Shown here piece by piece: positions 1-9,070 of a stretch of DNA of 31,962 nucleotides. Position 1 is the stretch's first letter. Each line of letters starts with the position of its first letter. Both the position numbers and the translations under genes were made by a program. This DNA comes from Perkinsus olseni. Lineage: Eukaryota; Perkinsozoa; Perkinsida; Perkinsidae. A model generated the notes under the pieces. The model did no database searches, was not told the DNA's origin, and saw only the letters and a list, made by a program, of their open reading frames with translations. The stretch lies in contig JABANP010000569.1 of the NCBI GenBank assembly GCA_013115135.1, forward strand, positions 1-31,962, written 5' to 3'.

Positions 1-44
1 AGGCGCCAGTCCGAAAGGGCGTGGGTTCGAACCCACGGCTGTCA
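1..44 (+). tRNA. tRNA-Leu(AAG), 3' part only
   Basis: Starts inside the anticodon loop because of the window edge, so the call rests on identity to the complete copies. Compared with them, one C is missing in the 3' side of the T-arm and an A is changed to G at the start of the 3' acceptor strand. The T-loop is then one base short, so this copy may be defective. Confidence 0.8.
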
Positions 45-143
45 GGCTTTGCTACAAATAAGCTCGAAAGCTATTCAACCGTGGTAACCTCTCGCAATAG
101 ACGATGAAGAAAGCGAGGAAGAACCTCGAATAATCCGTGTGGA

Positions 144-216
144 GCTCCGCTAGCTCAGTAGGCAGAGCGTGTGGCTGTTAACCACAAGGTCGGTGGTTCG
201 AACCCATCGTGGAGCG
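144..216 (+). tRNA. tRNA-Asn(GTT)
   Basis: 73-nt cloverleaf that would deliver asparagine to AAY codons. The acceptor strands GCTCCGC (144..150) and GTGGAGC (209..215) pair with one G-U, followed by discriminator G216. The D-arm is GCTC/GAGC. The anticodon stem TGTGG/CCACA encloses CTGTTAA with anticodon GTT at 177..179. The T-loop is TTCGAAC. No CCA is encoded, as expected for a nuclear gene. Confidence 0.97.
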
Positions 217-387
217 CTATGAGCTTGCATGTTTCTTTCATCTAGTCGCCGAAGCACCTGCATTCAGCGTTTCAGGGGAGACTCCAATGCTCAGATCAGC
301 GCCTGGTTGACACTGCACCTGCTGGGGCGTCCACCAGGGCAAGGTGTCGAGAAATATAAGTTTTTTTATATCTGTGATTTTTCTTGA

Positions 388-471
388 CCGGCAATAGCTC
401 AGTTGGTAGAGCGTCCGACTGTAGAAGATATAGATATCGGATGGTCCCTGGTTCGATTCCGGGTTGCCGGA
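388..471 (+). tRNA. tRNA-Tyr(GTA) with 11-nt intron
   Basis: 84-nt gene that would read UAY codons. Acceptor strands CCGGCAA and TTGCCGG pair fully; discriminator A471. The anticodon stem TCCGA/TCGGA encloses 18 nt: anticodon GTA at 421..423, G424, then an 11-nt A/T-rich intron at 425..435 at the canonical site after position 37. The intron must be spliced out for a 7-nt loop. Introns in tRNA-Tyr are typical of eukaryotic nuclear genomes. T-runs lie just upstream (361..367, 378..382) and just downstream. Confidence 0.97.
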
Positions 472-1082
472 GGTATTGTTTTTCTGTTAGAAACTTTACT
501 GACTCACATCACGAGACAACGGGATGCCAATGTCAGGGAAACCAGCGACTTCCTTCGCGGCATGTGTGTAGTGACCATTAGTCCTTTCTGCCCCACCCCG
601 ATCCCCTAGAGCAATGTTGGATTCATGGCGCTGCACATACACGCACACACATTCTACCTCATGGGTGGCGCACATGGGTGGCAAACATTGTACAGGGGGG
701 CGGGGGCAGCTCGTAGGCTGACTGGAAACCGCACAGGCAGGAGTGAGTTCGCTAGCTATGCGTGTCGAGACCCGTCTCCAGGCCGCGTCTACTCTACTTT
801 CTTCTCTGACCCACCTCTTCTGTCACTCGCTCGCACGACACAACCCGATGTTACCTCACGCGATCACTTCTTATATCGTATCACTCCGGCCAACTTCCCC
901 AACCTCCACGCACCTTCACTCGCGCACTTTCACTTCAGTGCTATCTATCTGTCTACAATTCCCCGGGAGTATCCCACGGACGATATATTTCCCCATGGAA
1001 GACCCCTCGTGATGAAAATTCTTCCTGCTTGGGCGGGGGAGTGGTACATCGTGCGTGACTGCGGACTGTGCGTGCGGTGATT

Positions 1083-1151
1083 GGTGACACCCATCAGCAA
1101 ATAAAGGAAGATTATTAAACATACTTTCTTTTTTTCAATAATCGTGTCACC
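1083..1151 (+). other. Bulged hairpin in the Tyr-Lys spacer
   Basis: GGTGACAC (1083..1090) pairs with GTGTCACC (1144..1151), and directly inside it GATTATT (1110..1116) pairs with AATAATC (1137..1143). This gives a 15-bp stem with one 19-nt bulge on the 5' side and a pyrimidine-rich loop. The same structure recurs in units 2 to 6 (for example 3024..3091); only the loop T-run changes length. Function unknown; could be a transcript structure or a cruciform. Confidence 0.45.
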
Positions 1152-1490
1152 TGTCACCACAGTTGGAAGCCTCTATTAGGGGTCTTTCCTTGAGCGCGTT
1201 CAGCAACCGTCAGTTTGTATCCTTGGTGACACGGACATCCACTCGGCAACAGCGCAGATTTGCCGGAGGAGTGGTATCGGATACAGGATCGCGCGCGCTA
1301 GCCGCGTACCGCACGCCCCACGACTCCTGCAGCCAGGATACCTCGGTCATTTGACACGTGTTCGTGAGCAGGTATTGTTTGAGCTTGTGTCTCGCGCGCT
1401 GCGCGGGAGTACGGGAAGCTCATCCAATAGTCATTTGACCTAGCGAGGGAAGAGAATTCCGGACGGATTATCAATGCCACCGTCCGTTCT

Positions 1491-1563
1491 GCCCGTCTAG
1501 CTCAGTCGGTAGAGCGCAAGGCTCTTAACCTTGTGGTCGCGGGTTCGAGCCCCACGGTGGGTG
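1491..1563 (+). tRNA. tRNA-Lys(CTT), copy a
   Basis: 73-nt gene for AAG codons. Acceptor GCCCGTC pairs with GGTGGGT (terminal G-U), discriminator G. The anticodon stem CAAGG/CCTTG holds CTCTTAA. The T-stem is GCGGG against CCCAC, which puts a C-A mismatch at 50-64; the neighbouring copy b has GTGGG and pairs fully. Confidence 0.95.
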
Positions 1564-1647
1564 AGCGTTTCACAAGCAGCGGAGACCATCCAGAGGCCTC
1601 AAGTTGCAGGGCTCTGCGAGCCGGTCGCGCATTGTCACATTCTATCT

Positions 1648-1721
1648 GCCCGTCTAGCTCAGTCGGTAGAGCGCAAGGCTCTTAACCTTGTGGTCGTGGG
1701 TTCCGAGCCCCACGGTGGGTG
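1648..1721 (+). tRNA. tRNA-Lys(CTT), copy b with T-loop insertion
   Basis: As the other b-type Lys genes (perfect GTGGG/CCCAC T-stem), but one extra C gives TTCCGAG in place of TTCGAG, an eight-base T-loop and an altered B box. Either a dying copy or a read error. Confidence 0.88.
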
Positions 1722-1906
1722 TGAATATATCATAGCATGGTTTCGCTATATACTGCAACTGTAGCATGATAGCTGAGAGGCTCTCGCTCGACCTCGGGAG
1801 AGCTTGTCCTCGATTCGGGTGATAGGAACGGCTCTCAAGCGCGTTGAAAGAACTTGTAAGCCAATGTGACTTTATCTTCACCCGCACTGTATTTCTGGTT
1901 TTCGTC

Positions 1907-1986
1907 GACAGTTTGGCCGAGTGGTCTAAGGCGCTGGCTTAAGGCGCCAGTCCGAAAGGGCGTGGGTTCGAACCCCACAGCTGTCA
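1907..1986 (+). tRNA. tRNA-Leu(AAG)
   Basis: 80-nt class II tRNA. Acceptor GACAGTT pairs with AGCTGTC, discriminator A as leucyl-tRNA synthetases require. D-arm GCC/GGC. The anticodon stem CTGGC/GCCAG encloses TTAAGGC, so the anticodon is AAG (A34 is presumably inosine, reading CUU/CUC). A short variable arm CC-GAAA-GG and a perfect T-stem GTGGG/CCCAC follow. TTAA spans loop positions and should not be misread as anticodon TAA. Only three T follow the gene, a weak terminator. Confidence 0.96.
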
Positions 1987-2085
1987 GGCTTTGCTACAAA
2001 TAAGCTCGAAAGCTATTCAACCGTGGTAACCTCTCGCAATAGACGATGAAGAAAGCGAGGAAGAACCTCGAATAATCCGTGTGGA

Positions 2086-2158
2086 GCTCCGCTAGCTCAG
2101 TAGGCAGAGCGTGTGGCTGTTAACCACAAGGTCGGTGGTTCGAACCCATCGTGGAGCG
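2086..2158 (+). tRNA. tRNA-Asn(GTT)
   Basis: Identical to the copy at 144..216. It starts 99 bp after the end of tRNA-Leu, with no T-run longer than three between them. The first strong T-run downstream is the T7 at 2301..2307. Confidence 0.97.
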
Positions 2159-2327
2159 CTATGAGCTTGCATGTTTCTTTCATCTAGTCGCCGAAGCACC
2201 TGCATTCAGCGTTTCGGGGAGACTCCAATGCTCAGATCAGCGCCTGGTTGACACTGCACCTGCTGGGCGTCCACCAGGGCAAGGTGTCGAGAAATATAAG
2301 TTTTTTTATATCTGTGATTTTTCTTGA

Positions 2328-2411
2328 CCGGCAATAGCTCAGTTGGTAGAGCGTCCGACTGTAGAAGATATAGATATCGGATGGTCCCTGGTTCGATTCC
2401 GGGTTGCCGGA
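2328..2411 (+). tRNA. tRNA-Tyr(GTA) with 11-nt intron
   Basis: Identical to 388..471 including the intron (2365..2375). TTTT follows seven bases after the gene and would terminate pol III. Confidence 0.97.
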
Positions 2412-3427
2412 GGTATTGTTTTCTGTTAGAAACTTTACTGACTCACATCACGAGACAACGGGATGCCAATGTCAGGGAAACCAGCGACTTCCTTCGCGGC
2501 ATGTGTGTAGTGACCATTAGTCCTTTCTGCCCCACCCCGATCCCCTAGAGCAATGTTGGATTCATGGCGCTGCACATACACGCACACACATTCTACCTCA
2601 TGGGTGGCGCACATGGGTGGCAAACATTGTACAGGGGGGGCGGGGCAGCTCGTAGGCTGACTGGAAACCGCACAGGCAGGAGTGAGTTCGCTAGCTATGC
2701 ACGTGTCGAGACCCGTCTCCAGGCCGCGTCTACTCTACTTTCTTCTCTGACCCACCTCTTCTGTCACTCGCTCGCACGACACAACCCGATGTTACCTCAC
2801 GCGATCACTTCTTATATCGTATCACTCCGGCCAACTTCCCCAACCTCCACGCACCTTCACTCGCGCACTTTCACTTCAGTGCTATCTATCTGTCTACAAT
2901 TCCCCGGGAGTATCCCACGGACGATATATTTCCCCATGGAAGACCCCCTCGTGATGAAAATTCTTCCTGCTTGAGCGGGGAGTGGTACATCGTGCGTGAC
3001 TGCGGACTGTGCGTGCGGTGATTGGTGACACCCATCAGCAAATAAAGGAAGATTATTAAACATACTTTCTTTTTTCAATAATCGTGTCACCTGTCACCAC
3101 AGTTGGAAGCCTCTATTAGGGGTCTTTCCTTGAGCGCGTTCAGCAACCGTCAGTTTGTATCCTTGGTGACACGGACATCCACTCGGCAACAGCGCAGATT
3201 TGCCGGAGGAGTGGTATCGGATACAGGATCGCGCGCGCTAGCCACGTACCGCACGCCCCACGACTCCTGCAGCCAGGATACCTCGGTCATTTGACACGTG
3301 TTCGTGAGCAGGTATTGTTTGAGCTTGTGTCTCGCGCGCTGCGCGGAGTACGGGAGCTCATCCAATAGTCATTTGACCTAGCGAGGAAGAGAATTCCGGA
3401 CGGATTATCAATGCCACCGTCCGTTCT

Positions 3428-3500
3428 GCCCGTCTAGCTCAGTCGGTAGAGCGCAAGGCTCTTAACCTTGTGGTCGCGGGTTCGAGCCCCACGGTGGGTG
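3428..3500 (+). tRNA. tRNA-Lys(CTT), hybrid copy
   Basis: The only Lys gene of unit 2. Its body has the a-type C50 (GCGGG T-stem, mismatched to A64), but its 3' flank TGTGAATATATC is that normally following copy b. The gene is therefore a recombinant of copies a and b. Confidence 0.95.
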
Positions 3501-3576
3501 TGAATATATCATAGCATGGTTTCGCTATATACTGCAACTGTAGCATGATAGCTGAGAGGCTCTCGCTCGACCTCGG

Positions 3577-3615
3577 GAGAGCTTGTCCTCGTTCCGGGTG
3601 ATAGGAACGGCTCTC
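3577..3615 (+). other. Bulged hairpin in the Lys-Leu spacer
   Basis: GAGAGC (3577..3582) pairs with GCTCTC (3610..3615) and CGTTCC (3590..3595) with GGAACG (3604..3609): a 12-bp stem, 7-nt 5' bulge and 8-nt loop. Conserved in units 2 to 6; in unit 1 the inner stem is damaged by two substitutions. It lies in the roughly 185-bp segment between Lys and the TTTT before Leu, so it would be part of a Lys read-through transcript. Confidence 0.4.
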
Positions 3616-3685
3616 AAGCGCGTTGAAAGAACTTGTAAGCCAATGTGACTTTATCTTCACCCGCACTGTATTTCTGGTTTTCGTC

Positions 3686-3765
3686 GACAGTTTGGCCGAG
3701 TGGTCTAAGGCGCTGGCTTAAGGCGCCAGTCCGAAAGGGCGTGGGTTCGAACCCCACAGCTGTCA
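3686..3765 (+). tRNA. tRNA-Leu(AAG)
   Basis: Identical in sequence to 1907..1986; opens unit 3. Confidence 0.96.
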
Positions 3766-3864
3766 GGCTTTGCTACAAATAAGCTCGAAAGCTATTCAAC
3801 CGTGGTAACCTCTCGCAATAGACGATGAAGAAAGCGAGGAAGAACCTCGAATAATCCGTGTGGA

Positions 3865-3937
3865 GCTCCGCTAGCTCAGTAGGCAGAGCGTGTGGCTGTT
3901 AACCACAAGGTCGGTGGTTCGAACCCATCGTGGAGCG
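3865..3937 (+). tRNA. tRNA-Asn(GTT)
   Basis: Identical to 144..216; 99 bp downstream of Leu. Confidence 0.97.
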
Positions 3938-4103
3938 CTATGAGCTTGCATGTTTCTTTCATCTAGTCGCCGAAGCACCTGCATTCAGCGTTTCGGGGAG
4001 ACTCCAATGCTCAGATCAGCGCCTGGTTGACACTGCACCTGCTGGGCGTCCACCAGGGCAAGGTGTCGAGAAATATAAGTTTTTATATCTGTGATTTTCT
4101 TGA

Positions 4104-4187
4104 CCGGCAATAGCTCAGTTGGTAGAGCGTCCGACTGTAGAAGATATAGATATCGGATGGTCCCTGGTTCGATTCCGGGTTGCCGGA
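4104..4187 (+). tRNA. tRNA-Tyr(GTA) with 11-nt intron
   Basis: Identical gene; intron 4141..4151. The upstream T-runs are shorter here (five and four T). Confidence 0.97.
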
Positions 4188-5201
4188 GGTATTGTTTTCT
4201 GTTAGAAACTTTACTGACTCACATCACGAGACAACGGGATGCCAATGTCAGGGAAACCAGCGACTTCCTTCGCGGCATGTGTGTAGTGACCATTAGTCCT
4301 TTCTGCCCCACCCCGATCCCCTAGAGCAATGTTGGATTCATGGCGCTGCACATACACGCACACACATTCTACCTCATGGGTGGCGCACATGGGTGGCAAA
4401 CATTGTACAGGGGGGCGGGGCAGCTCGTAGGCTGACTGGAAACCGCACAGGCAGGAGTGAGTTCGCTAGCTATGCACGTGTCGAGACCCGTCTCCAGGCC
4501 GCGTCTACTCTACTTTCTTCTCTGACCCACCTCTTCTGTCACTCGCTCGCACGACACAACCCGATGTTACCTCACGCGATCACTTCTTATATCGTATCAC
4601 TCCGGCCAACTTCCCCAACCTCCACGCACCTTCACTCGCGCACTTTCACTTCAGTGCTATCTATCTGTCTACAATTCCCCGGGAGTATCCCACGGACGAT
4701 ATATTTCCCCATGGAAGACCCCCTCGTGATGAAAATTCTTCCTGCTTGAGCGGGGAGTGGTACATCGTGCGTGACTGCGGACTGTGCGTGCGGTGATTGG
4801 TGACACCCATCAGCAAATAAAGGAAGATTATTAAACATACTTTCTTTTTCAATAATCGTGTCACCTGTCACCACAGTTGGAAGCCTCTATTAGGGGTCTT
4901 TCCTTGAGCGCGTTCAGCAACCGTCAGTTTGTATCCTTGGTGACACGGACATCCACTCGGCAACAGCGCAGATTTGCCGGAGGAGTGGTATCGGATACAG
5001 GATCGCGCGCGCTAGCCACGTACCGCACGCCCCACGACTCCTGCAGCCAGGATACCTCGGTCATTTGACACGTGTTCGTGAGCAGGTATTGTTTGAGCTT
5101 GTGTCTCGCGCGCTGCGCGGAGTACGGGAGCTCATCCAATAGTCATTTGACCTAGCGAGGAAGAGAATTCCGGACGGATTATCAATGCCACCGTCCGTTC
5201 T

Positions 5202-5274
5202 GCCCGTCTAGCTCAGTCGGTAGAGCGCAAGGCTCTTAACCTTGTGGTCGCGGGTTCGAGCCCCACGGTGGGTG
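5202..5274 (+). tRNA. tRNA-Lys(CTT), hybrid copy
   Basis: Single Lys gene of unit 3, the same a-body/b-flank hybrid as 3428..3500. Units 2 and 3 therefore probably share one recombination event followed by amplification. Confidence 0.95.
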
Positions 5275-5459
5275 TGAATATATCATAGCATGGTTTCGCT
5301 ATATACTGCAACTGTAGCATGATAGCTGAGAGGCTCTCGCTCGACCTCGGGAGAGCTTGTCCTCGTTCCGGGTGATAGGAACGGCTCTCAAGCGCGTTGA
5401 AAGAACTTGTAAGCCAATGTGACTTTATCTTCACCCGCACTGTATTTCTGGTTTTCGTC

Positions 5460-5539
5460 GACAGTTTGGCCGAGTGGTCTAAGGCGCTGGCTTAAGGCGC
5501 CAGTCCGAAAGGGCGTGGGTTCGAACCCCACAGCTGTCA
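5460..5539 (+). tRNA. tRNA-Leu(AAG)
   Basis: Identical to 1907..1986; opens unit 4. Confidence 0.96.
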
Positions 5540-5638
5540 GGCTTTGCTACAAATAAGCTCGAAAGCTATTCAACCGTGGTAACCTCTCGCAATAGACGAT
5601 GAAGAAAGCGAGGAAGAACCTCGAATAATCCGTGTGGA

Positions 5639-5711
5639 GCTCCGCTAGCTCAGTAGGCAGAGCGTGTGGCTGTTAACCACAAGGTCGGTGGTTCGAACCC
5701 ATCGTGGAGCG
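5639..5711 (+). tRNA. tRNA-Asn(GTT)
   Basis: Identical to 144..216; followed by terminator-like T-runs at 5854..5873. Confidence 0.97.
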
Positions 5712-5853
5712 CTATGAGCTTGCATGTTTCTTTCATCTAGTCGCCGAAGCACCTGCATTCAGCGTTTCGGGGAGACTCCAATGCTCAGATCAGCGCCTGG
5801 TTGACACTGCACCTGCTGGGCGTCCACCAGGGCAAGGTGTCGAGAAATATAAG

Positions 5854-5873
5854 TTTTTTATATCTGTGATTTT
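5854..5873 (+). terminator. Pol III terminator-like T-runs after tRNA-Asn
   Basis: T6 (5854..5859) and T4 (5870..5873) lie between Asn and Tyr, ending six bases before tRNA-Tyr. They are the first T-runs of four or more after the Leu gene of this unit. ATATAAG and TTATAT around the first run could also act as an upstream TATA-like element for Tyr. Confidence 0.5.
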
Positions 5874-5878
5874 CTTGA

Positions 5879-5962
5879 CCGGCAATAGCTCAGTTGGTAG
5901 AGCGTCCGACTGTAGAAGATATAGATATCGGATGGTCCCTGGTTCGATTCCGGGTTGCCGGA
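5879..5962 (+). tRNA. tRNA-Tyr(GTA) with 11-nt intron
   Basis: Identical gene; intron 5916..5926. Confidence 0.97.
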
Positions 5963-6978
5963 GGTATTGTTTTCTGTTAGAAACTTTACTGACTCACATC
6001 ACGAGACAACGGGATGCCAATGTCAGGGAAACCAGCGACTTCCTTCGCGGCATGTGTGTAGTGACCATTAGTCCTTTCTGCCCCACCCCGATCCCCTAGA
6101 GCAATGTTGGATTCATGGCGCTGCACATACACGCACACACATTCTACCTCATGGGTGGCGCACATGGGTGGCAAACATTGTACAGGGGGGCGGGGCAGCT
6201 CGTAGGCTGACTGGAAACCGCACAGGCAGGAGTGAGTTCGCTAGCTATGCACGTGTCGAGACCCGTCTCCAGGCCGCGTCTACTCTACTTTCTTCTCTGA
6301 CCCACCTCTTCTGTCACTCGCTCGCACGACACAACCCGATGTTACCTCACGCGATCACTTCTTATATCGTATCACTCCGGCCAACTTCCCCAACCTCCAC
6401 GCACCTTCACTCGCGCACTTTCACTTCAGTGCTATCTATCTGTCTACAATTCCCCCGGGAGTATCCCACGGACGATATATTTCCCCATGGAAGACCCCCT
6501 CGTGATGAAAATTCTTCCTGCTTGAGCGGGGGAGTGGTACATCGTGCGTGACTGCGGACTGTGCGTGCGGTGATTGGTGACACCCATCAGCAAATAAAGG
6601 AAGATTATTAAACATACTTTCTTTTTCAATAATCGTGTCACCTGTCACCACAGTTGGAAGCCTCTATTAGGGGTCTTTCCTTGAGCGCGTTCAGCAACCG
6701 TCAGTTTGTATCCTTGGTGACACGGACATCCACTCGGCAACAGCGCAGATTTGCCGGAGGAGTGGTATCGGATACAGGATCGCGCGCGCTAGCCACGTAC
6801 CGCACGCCCCACGACTCCTGCAGCCAGGATACCTCGGTCATTTGACACGTGTTCGTGAGCAGGTATTGTTTGAGCTTGTGTCTCGCGCGCTGCGCGGAGT
6901 ACGGGAGCTCATCCAATAGTCATTTGACCTAGCGAGGAAGAGAATTCCGGACGGATTATCAATGCCACCGTCCGTTCT
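5963..6978 (+). other. Tyr-Lys spacer, no gene recognised (about 1 kb, in every unit)
   Basis: I looked for 5S rRNA, U6, spliced-leader RNA, further tRNAs and conserved coding sequence and saw none. It holds a CACGTG motif (near 6250), pyrimidine-rich stretches, and a bulged hairpin whose unit-1 copy is at 1083..1151. Short ORFs in it recur in all units only because the units are homogenised. Confidence 0.6.
5970..5973 (+). terminator. Pol III terminator after tRNA-Tyr
   Basis: TTTT starting eight bases after the end of tRNA-Tyr. Present after every Tyr copy (TTTTT in unit 1, near 479). Confidence 0.6.
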
Positions 6979-7051
6979 GCCCGTCTAGCTCAGTCGGTAG
7001 AGCGCAAGGCTCTTAACCTTGTGGTCGCGGGTTCGAGCCCCACGGTGGGTG
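6979..7051 (+). tRNA. tRNA-Lys(CTT), copy a
   Basis: a-type body with the C50-A64 mismatch; 3' flank GAGCGTTTCACAAG with only three T. Confidence 0.95.
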
Positions 7052-7135
7052 AGCGTTTCACAAGCAGCGGAGACCATCCAGAGGCCTCAAGTTGCAGGGC
7101 TCTGCGAGCCGGTCGCGCATTGTCACATTCTATCT

Positions 7136-7208
7136 GCCCGTCTAGCTCAGTCGGTAGAGCGCAAGGCTCTTAACCTTGTGGTCGTGGGTTCGAGCCCCAC
7201 GGTGGGTG
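7136..7208 (+). tRNA. tRNA-Lys(CTT), copy b
   Basis: b-type body with a fully paired T-stem (GTGGG/CCCAC). Starts 157 bp after the start of copy a; no T-run above three separates the two genes. Confidence 0.97.
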
Positions 7209-7385
7209 TGAATATATCATAGCATGGTTTCGCTATATACTGCAACTGTAGCATGATAGCTGAGAGGCTCTCGCTCGACCTCGGGAGAGCTTGTCCTCGT
7301 TCCGGGTGATAGGAACGGCTCTCAAGCGCGTTGAAAGAACTTGTAAGCCAATGTGACTTTATCTTCACCCGCACTGTATTTCTGG

Positions 7386-7389
7386 TTTT
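7386..7389 (+). terminator. Pol III terminator-like TTTT after the Lys genes
   Basis: TTTT four bases before the next tRNA-Leu, and the first run of four T after the Lys pair. The equivalent position is TTTT in every complete unit. Confidence 0.45.
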
Positions 7390-7393
7390 CGTC

Positions 7394-7473
7394 GACAGTT
7401 TGGCCGAGTGGTCTAAGGCGCTGGCTTAAGGCGCCAGTCCGAAAGGGCGTGGGTTCGAACCCCACAGCTGTCA
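7394..7473 (+). tRNA. tRNA-Leu(AAG)
   Basis: Identical to 1907..1986, but followed by GGCTTTTG: four T rather than three, a potentially stronger terminator than in units 2, 3, 4 and 6. Confidence 0.96.
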
Positions 7474-7573
7474 GGCTTTTGCTACAAATAAGCTCGAAAG
7501 CTATTCAACCGTGGTAACCTCTCGCAATAGACGATGAAGAAAGCGAGGAAGAACCTCGAATAATCCGTGTGGA

Positions 7574-7646
7574 GCTCCGCTAGCTCAGTAGGCAGAGCGT
7601 GTGGCTGTTAACCACAAGGTCGGTGGTTCGAACCCATCGTGGAGCG
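7574..7646 (+). tRNA. tRNA-Asn(GTT)
   Basis: Identical to 144..216. Confidence 0.97.
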
Positions 7647-7813
7647 CTATGAGCTTGCATGTTTCTTTCATCTAGTCGCCGAAGCACCTGCATTCAGCGT
7701 TTCGGGGAGACTCCAATGCTCAGATCAGCGCCTGGTTGACACTGCACCTGCTGGGCGTCCACCAGGGCAAGGTGTCGAGAAATATAAGTTTTTTATATCT
7801 GTGATTTTCTTGA

Positions 7814-7897
7814 CCGGCAATAGCTCAGTTGGTAGAGCGTCCGACTGTAGAAGATATAGATATCGGATGGTCCCTGGTTCGATTCCGGGTTGCCGGA
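7814..7897 (+). tRNA. tRNA-Tyr(GTA) with 11-nt intron
   Basis: Identical gene; intron 7851..7861. Confidence 0.97.
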
Positions 7898-8913
7898 GGT
7901 ATTGTTTTCTGTTAGAAACTTTACTGACTCACATCACGAGACAACGGGATGCCAATGTCAGGGGAAACCAGCGACTTCCTTCGCGGCATGTGTGTAGTGA
8001 CCATTAGTCCTTTCTGCCCCACCCCGATCCCCTAGAGCAATGTTGGATTCATGGCGCTGCACATACACGCACACACATTCTACCTCATGGGTGGCGCACA
8101 TGGGTGGCAAACATTGTACAGGGGGGCGGGGCAGCTCGTAGGCTGACTGGAAACCGCACAGGCAGGAGTGAGTTCGCTAGCTATGCACGTGTCGAGACCC
8201 GTCTCCAGGCCGCGTCTACTCTACTTTCTTCTCTGACCCACCTCTTCTGTCACTCGCTCGCACGACACAACCCGATGTTACCTCACGCGATCACTTCTTA
8301 TATCGTATCACTCCGGCCAACTTCCCCAACCTCCACGCACCTTCACTCGCGCACTTTCACTTCAGTGCTATCTATCTGTCTACAATTCCCCCGGGAGTAT
8401 CCCACGGACGATATATTTCCCCATGGAAGACCCCCTCGTGATGAAAATTCTTCCTGCTTGAGCGGGGAGTGGTACATCGTGCGTGACTGCGGACTGTGCG
8501 TGCGGTGATTGGTGACACCCATCAGCAAATAAAGGAAGATTATTAAACATACTTTCTTTTTCAATAATCGTGTCACCTGTCACCACAGTTGGAAGCCTCT
8601 ATTAGGGGTCTTTCCTTGAGCGCGTTCAGCAACCGTCAGTTTGTATCCTTGGTGACACGGACATCCACTCGGCAACAGCGCAGATTTGCCGGAGGAGTGG
8701 TATCGGATACAGGATCGCGCGCGCTAGCCACGTACCGCACGCCCCACGACTCCTGCAGCCAGGATACCTCGGTCATTTGACACGTGTTCGTGAGCAGGTA
8801 TTGTTTGAGCTTGTGTCTCGCGCGCTGCGCGGAGTACGGGAGCTCATCCAATAGTCATTTGACCTAGCGAGGAAGAGAATTCCGGACGGATTATCAATGC
8901 CACCGTCCGTTCT

Positions 8914-8986
8914 GCCCGTCTAGCTCAGTCGGTAGAGCGCAAGGCTCTTAACCTTGTGGTCGCGGGTTCGAGCCCCACGGTGGGTG
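8914..8986 (+). tRNA. tRNA-Lys(CTT), copy a
   Basis: a-type body with the C50-A64 mismatch and a-type 3' flank. Confidence 0.95.
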
Positions 8987-9070
8987 AGCGTTTCACAAGC
9001 AGCGGAGACCATCCAGAGGCCTCAAGTTGCAGGGCTCTGCGAGCCGGTCGCGCATTGTCACATTCTATCT

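Larger units (their letters stand above)
1..1906 (+). repeat. tRNA array unit 1 (left-truncated)
   Basis: First visible unit of the tandem array; it begins inside tRNA-Leu because the window starts there. It holds the Leu 3' part, Asn, Tyr, a spacer without genes (472..1490) and two Lys genes. It is the most divergent unit: longer homopolymers, a two-base loss in the CACGTG near 757, an extra C in the second Lys gene and a missing C in the Leu T-arm. These may be real decay at the array edge or uncorrected read errors. Confidence 0.9.
1907..3685 (+). repeat. tRNA array unit 2 (one-Lys form, 1779 bp)
   Basis: Complete unit counted from one tRNA-Leu start to the next. Order: Leu, Asn, Tyr, spacer 2412..3427, single hybrid Lys, 185-bp Lys-Leu spacer. 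It lacks the 157-bp Lys-to-Lys interval present in units 1, 4, 5 and 6. Confidence 0.93.
3686..5459 (+). repeat. tRNA array unit 3 (one-Lys form, 1774 bp)
   Basis: Same layout as unit 2 with a single hybrid Lys gene; gene-free spacer 4188..5201. It differs from unit 2 mainly in homopolymer lengths, for example five instead of seven T upstream of Tyr. Confidence 0.93.
5460..7393 (+). repeat. tRNA array unit 4 (two-Lys form, 1934 bp)
   Basis: Complete unit with two Lys genes whose starts are 157 bp apart. Gene-free spacer 5963..6978. A good reference copy, because all five tRNA genes in it are full length and fold normally apart from the Lys-a T-stem mismatch. Confidence 0.94.

Noticed and set aside
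384..609. Short ORFs over tRNA-Tyr and the Lys genes, on both strands
   Set aside because: They are translations of tRNA genes (typical artefactual strings such as NSSVGRA or VGLEPTTT) and not proteins.
625..1080. Spacer ORF of 151 codons in unit 1
   Set aside because: Length and frame change from unit to unit with homopolymer indels, so it is not maintained as coding.
1163..1354. 63-codon ORF repeated perfectly in units 1 to 6
   Set aside because: It starts at TTG, has no domain, and its conservation is no greater than that of the non-coding sequence around it in these homogenised units.
472..1490. Possible 5S rRNA, U6 or spliced-leader RNA gene in the long spacer
   Set aside because: None of the conserved cores I know for these RNAs is visible on either strand.
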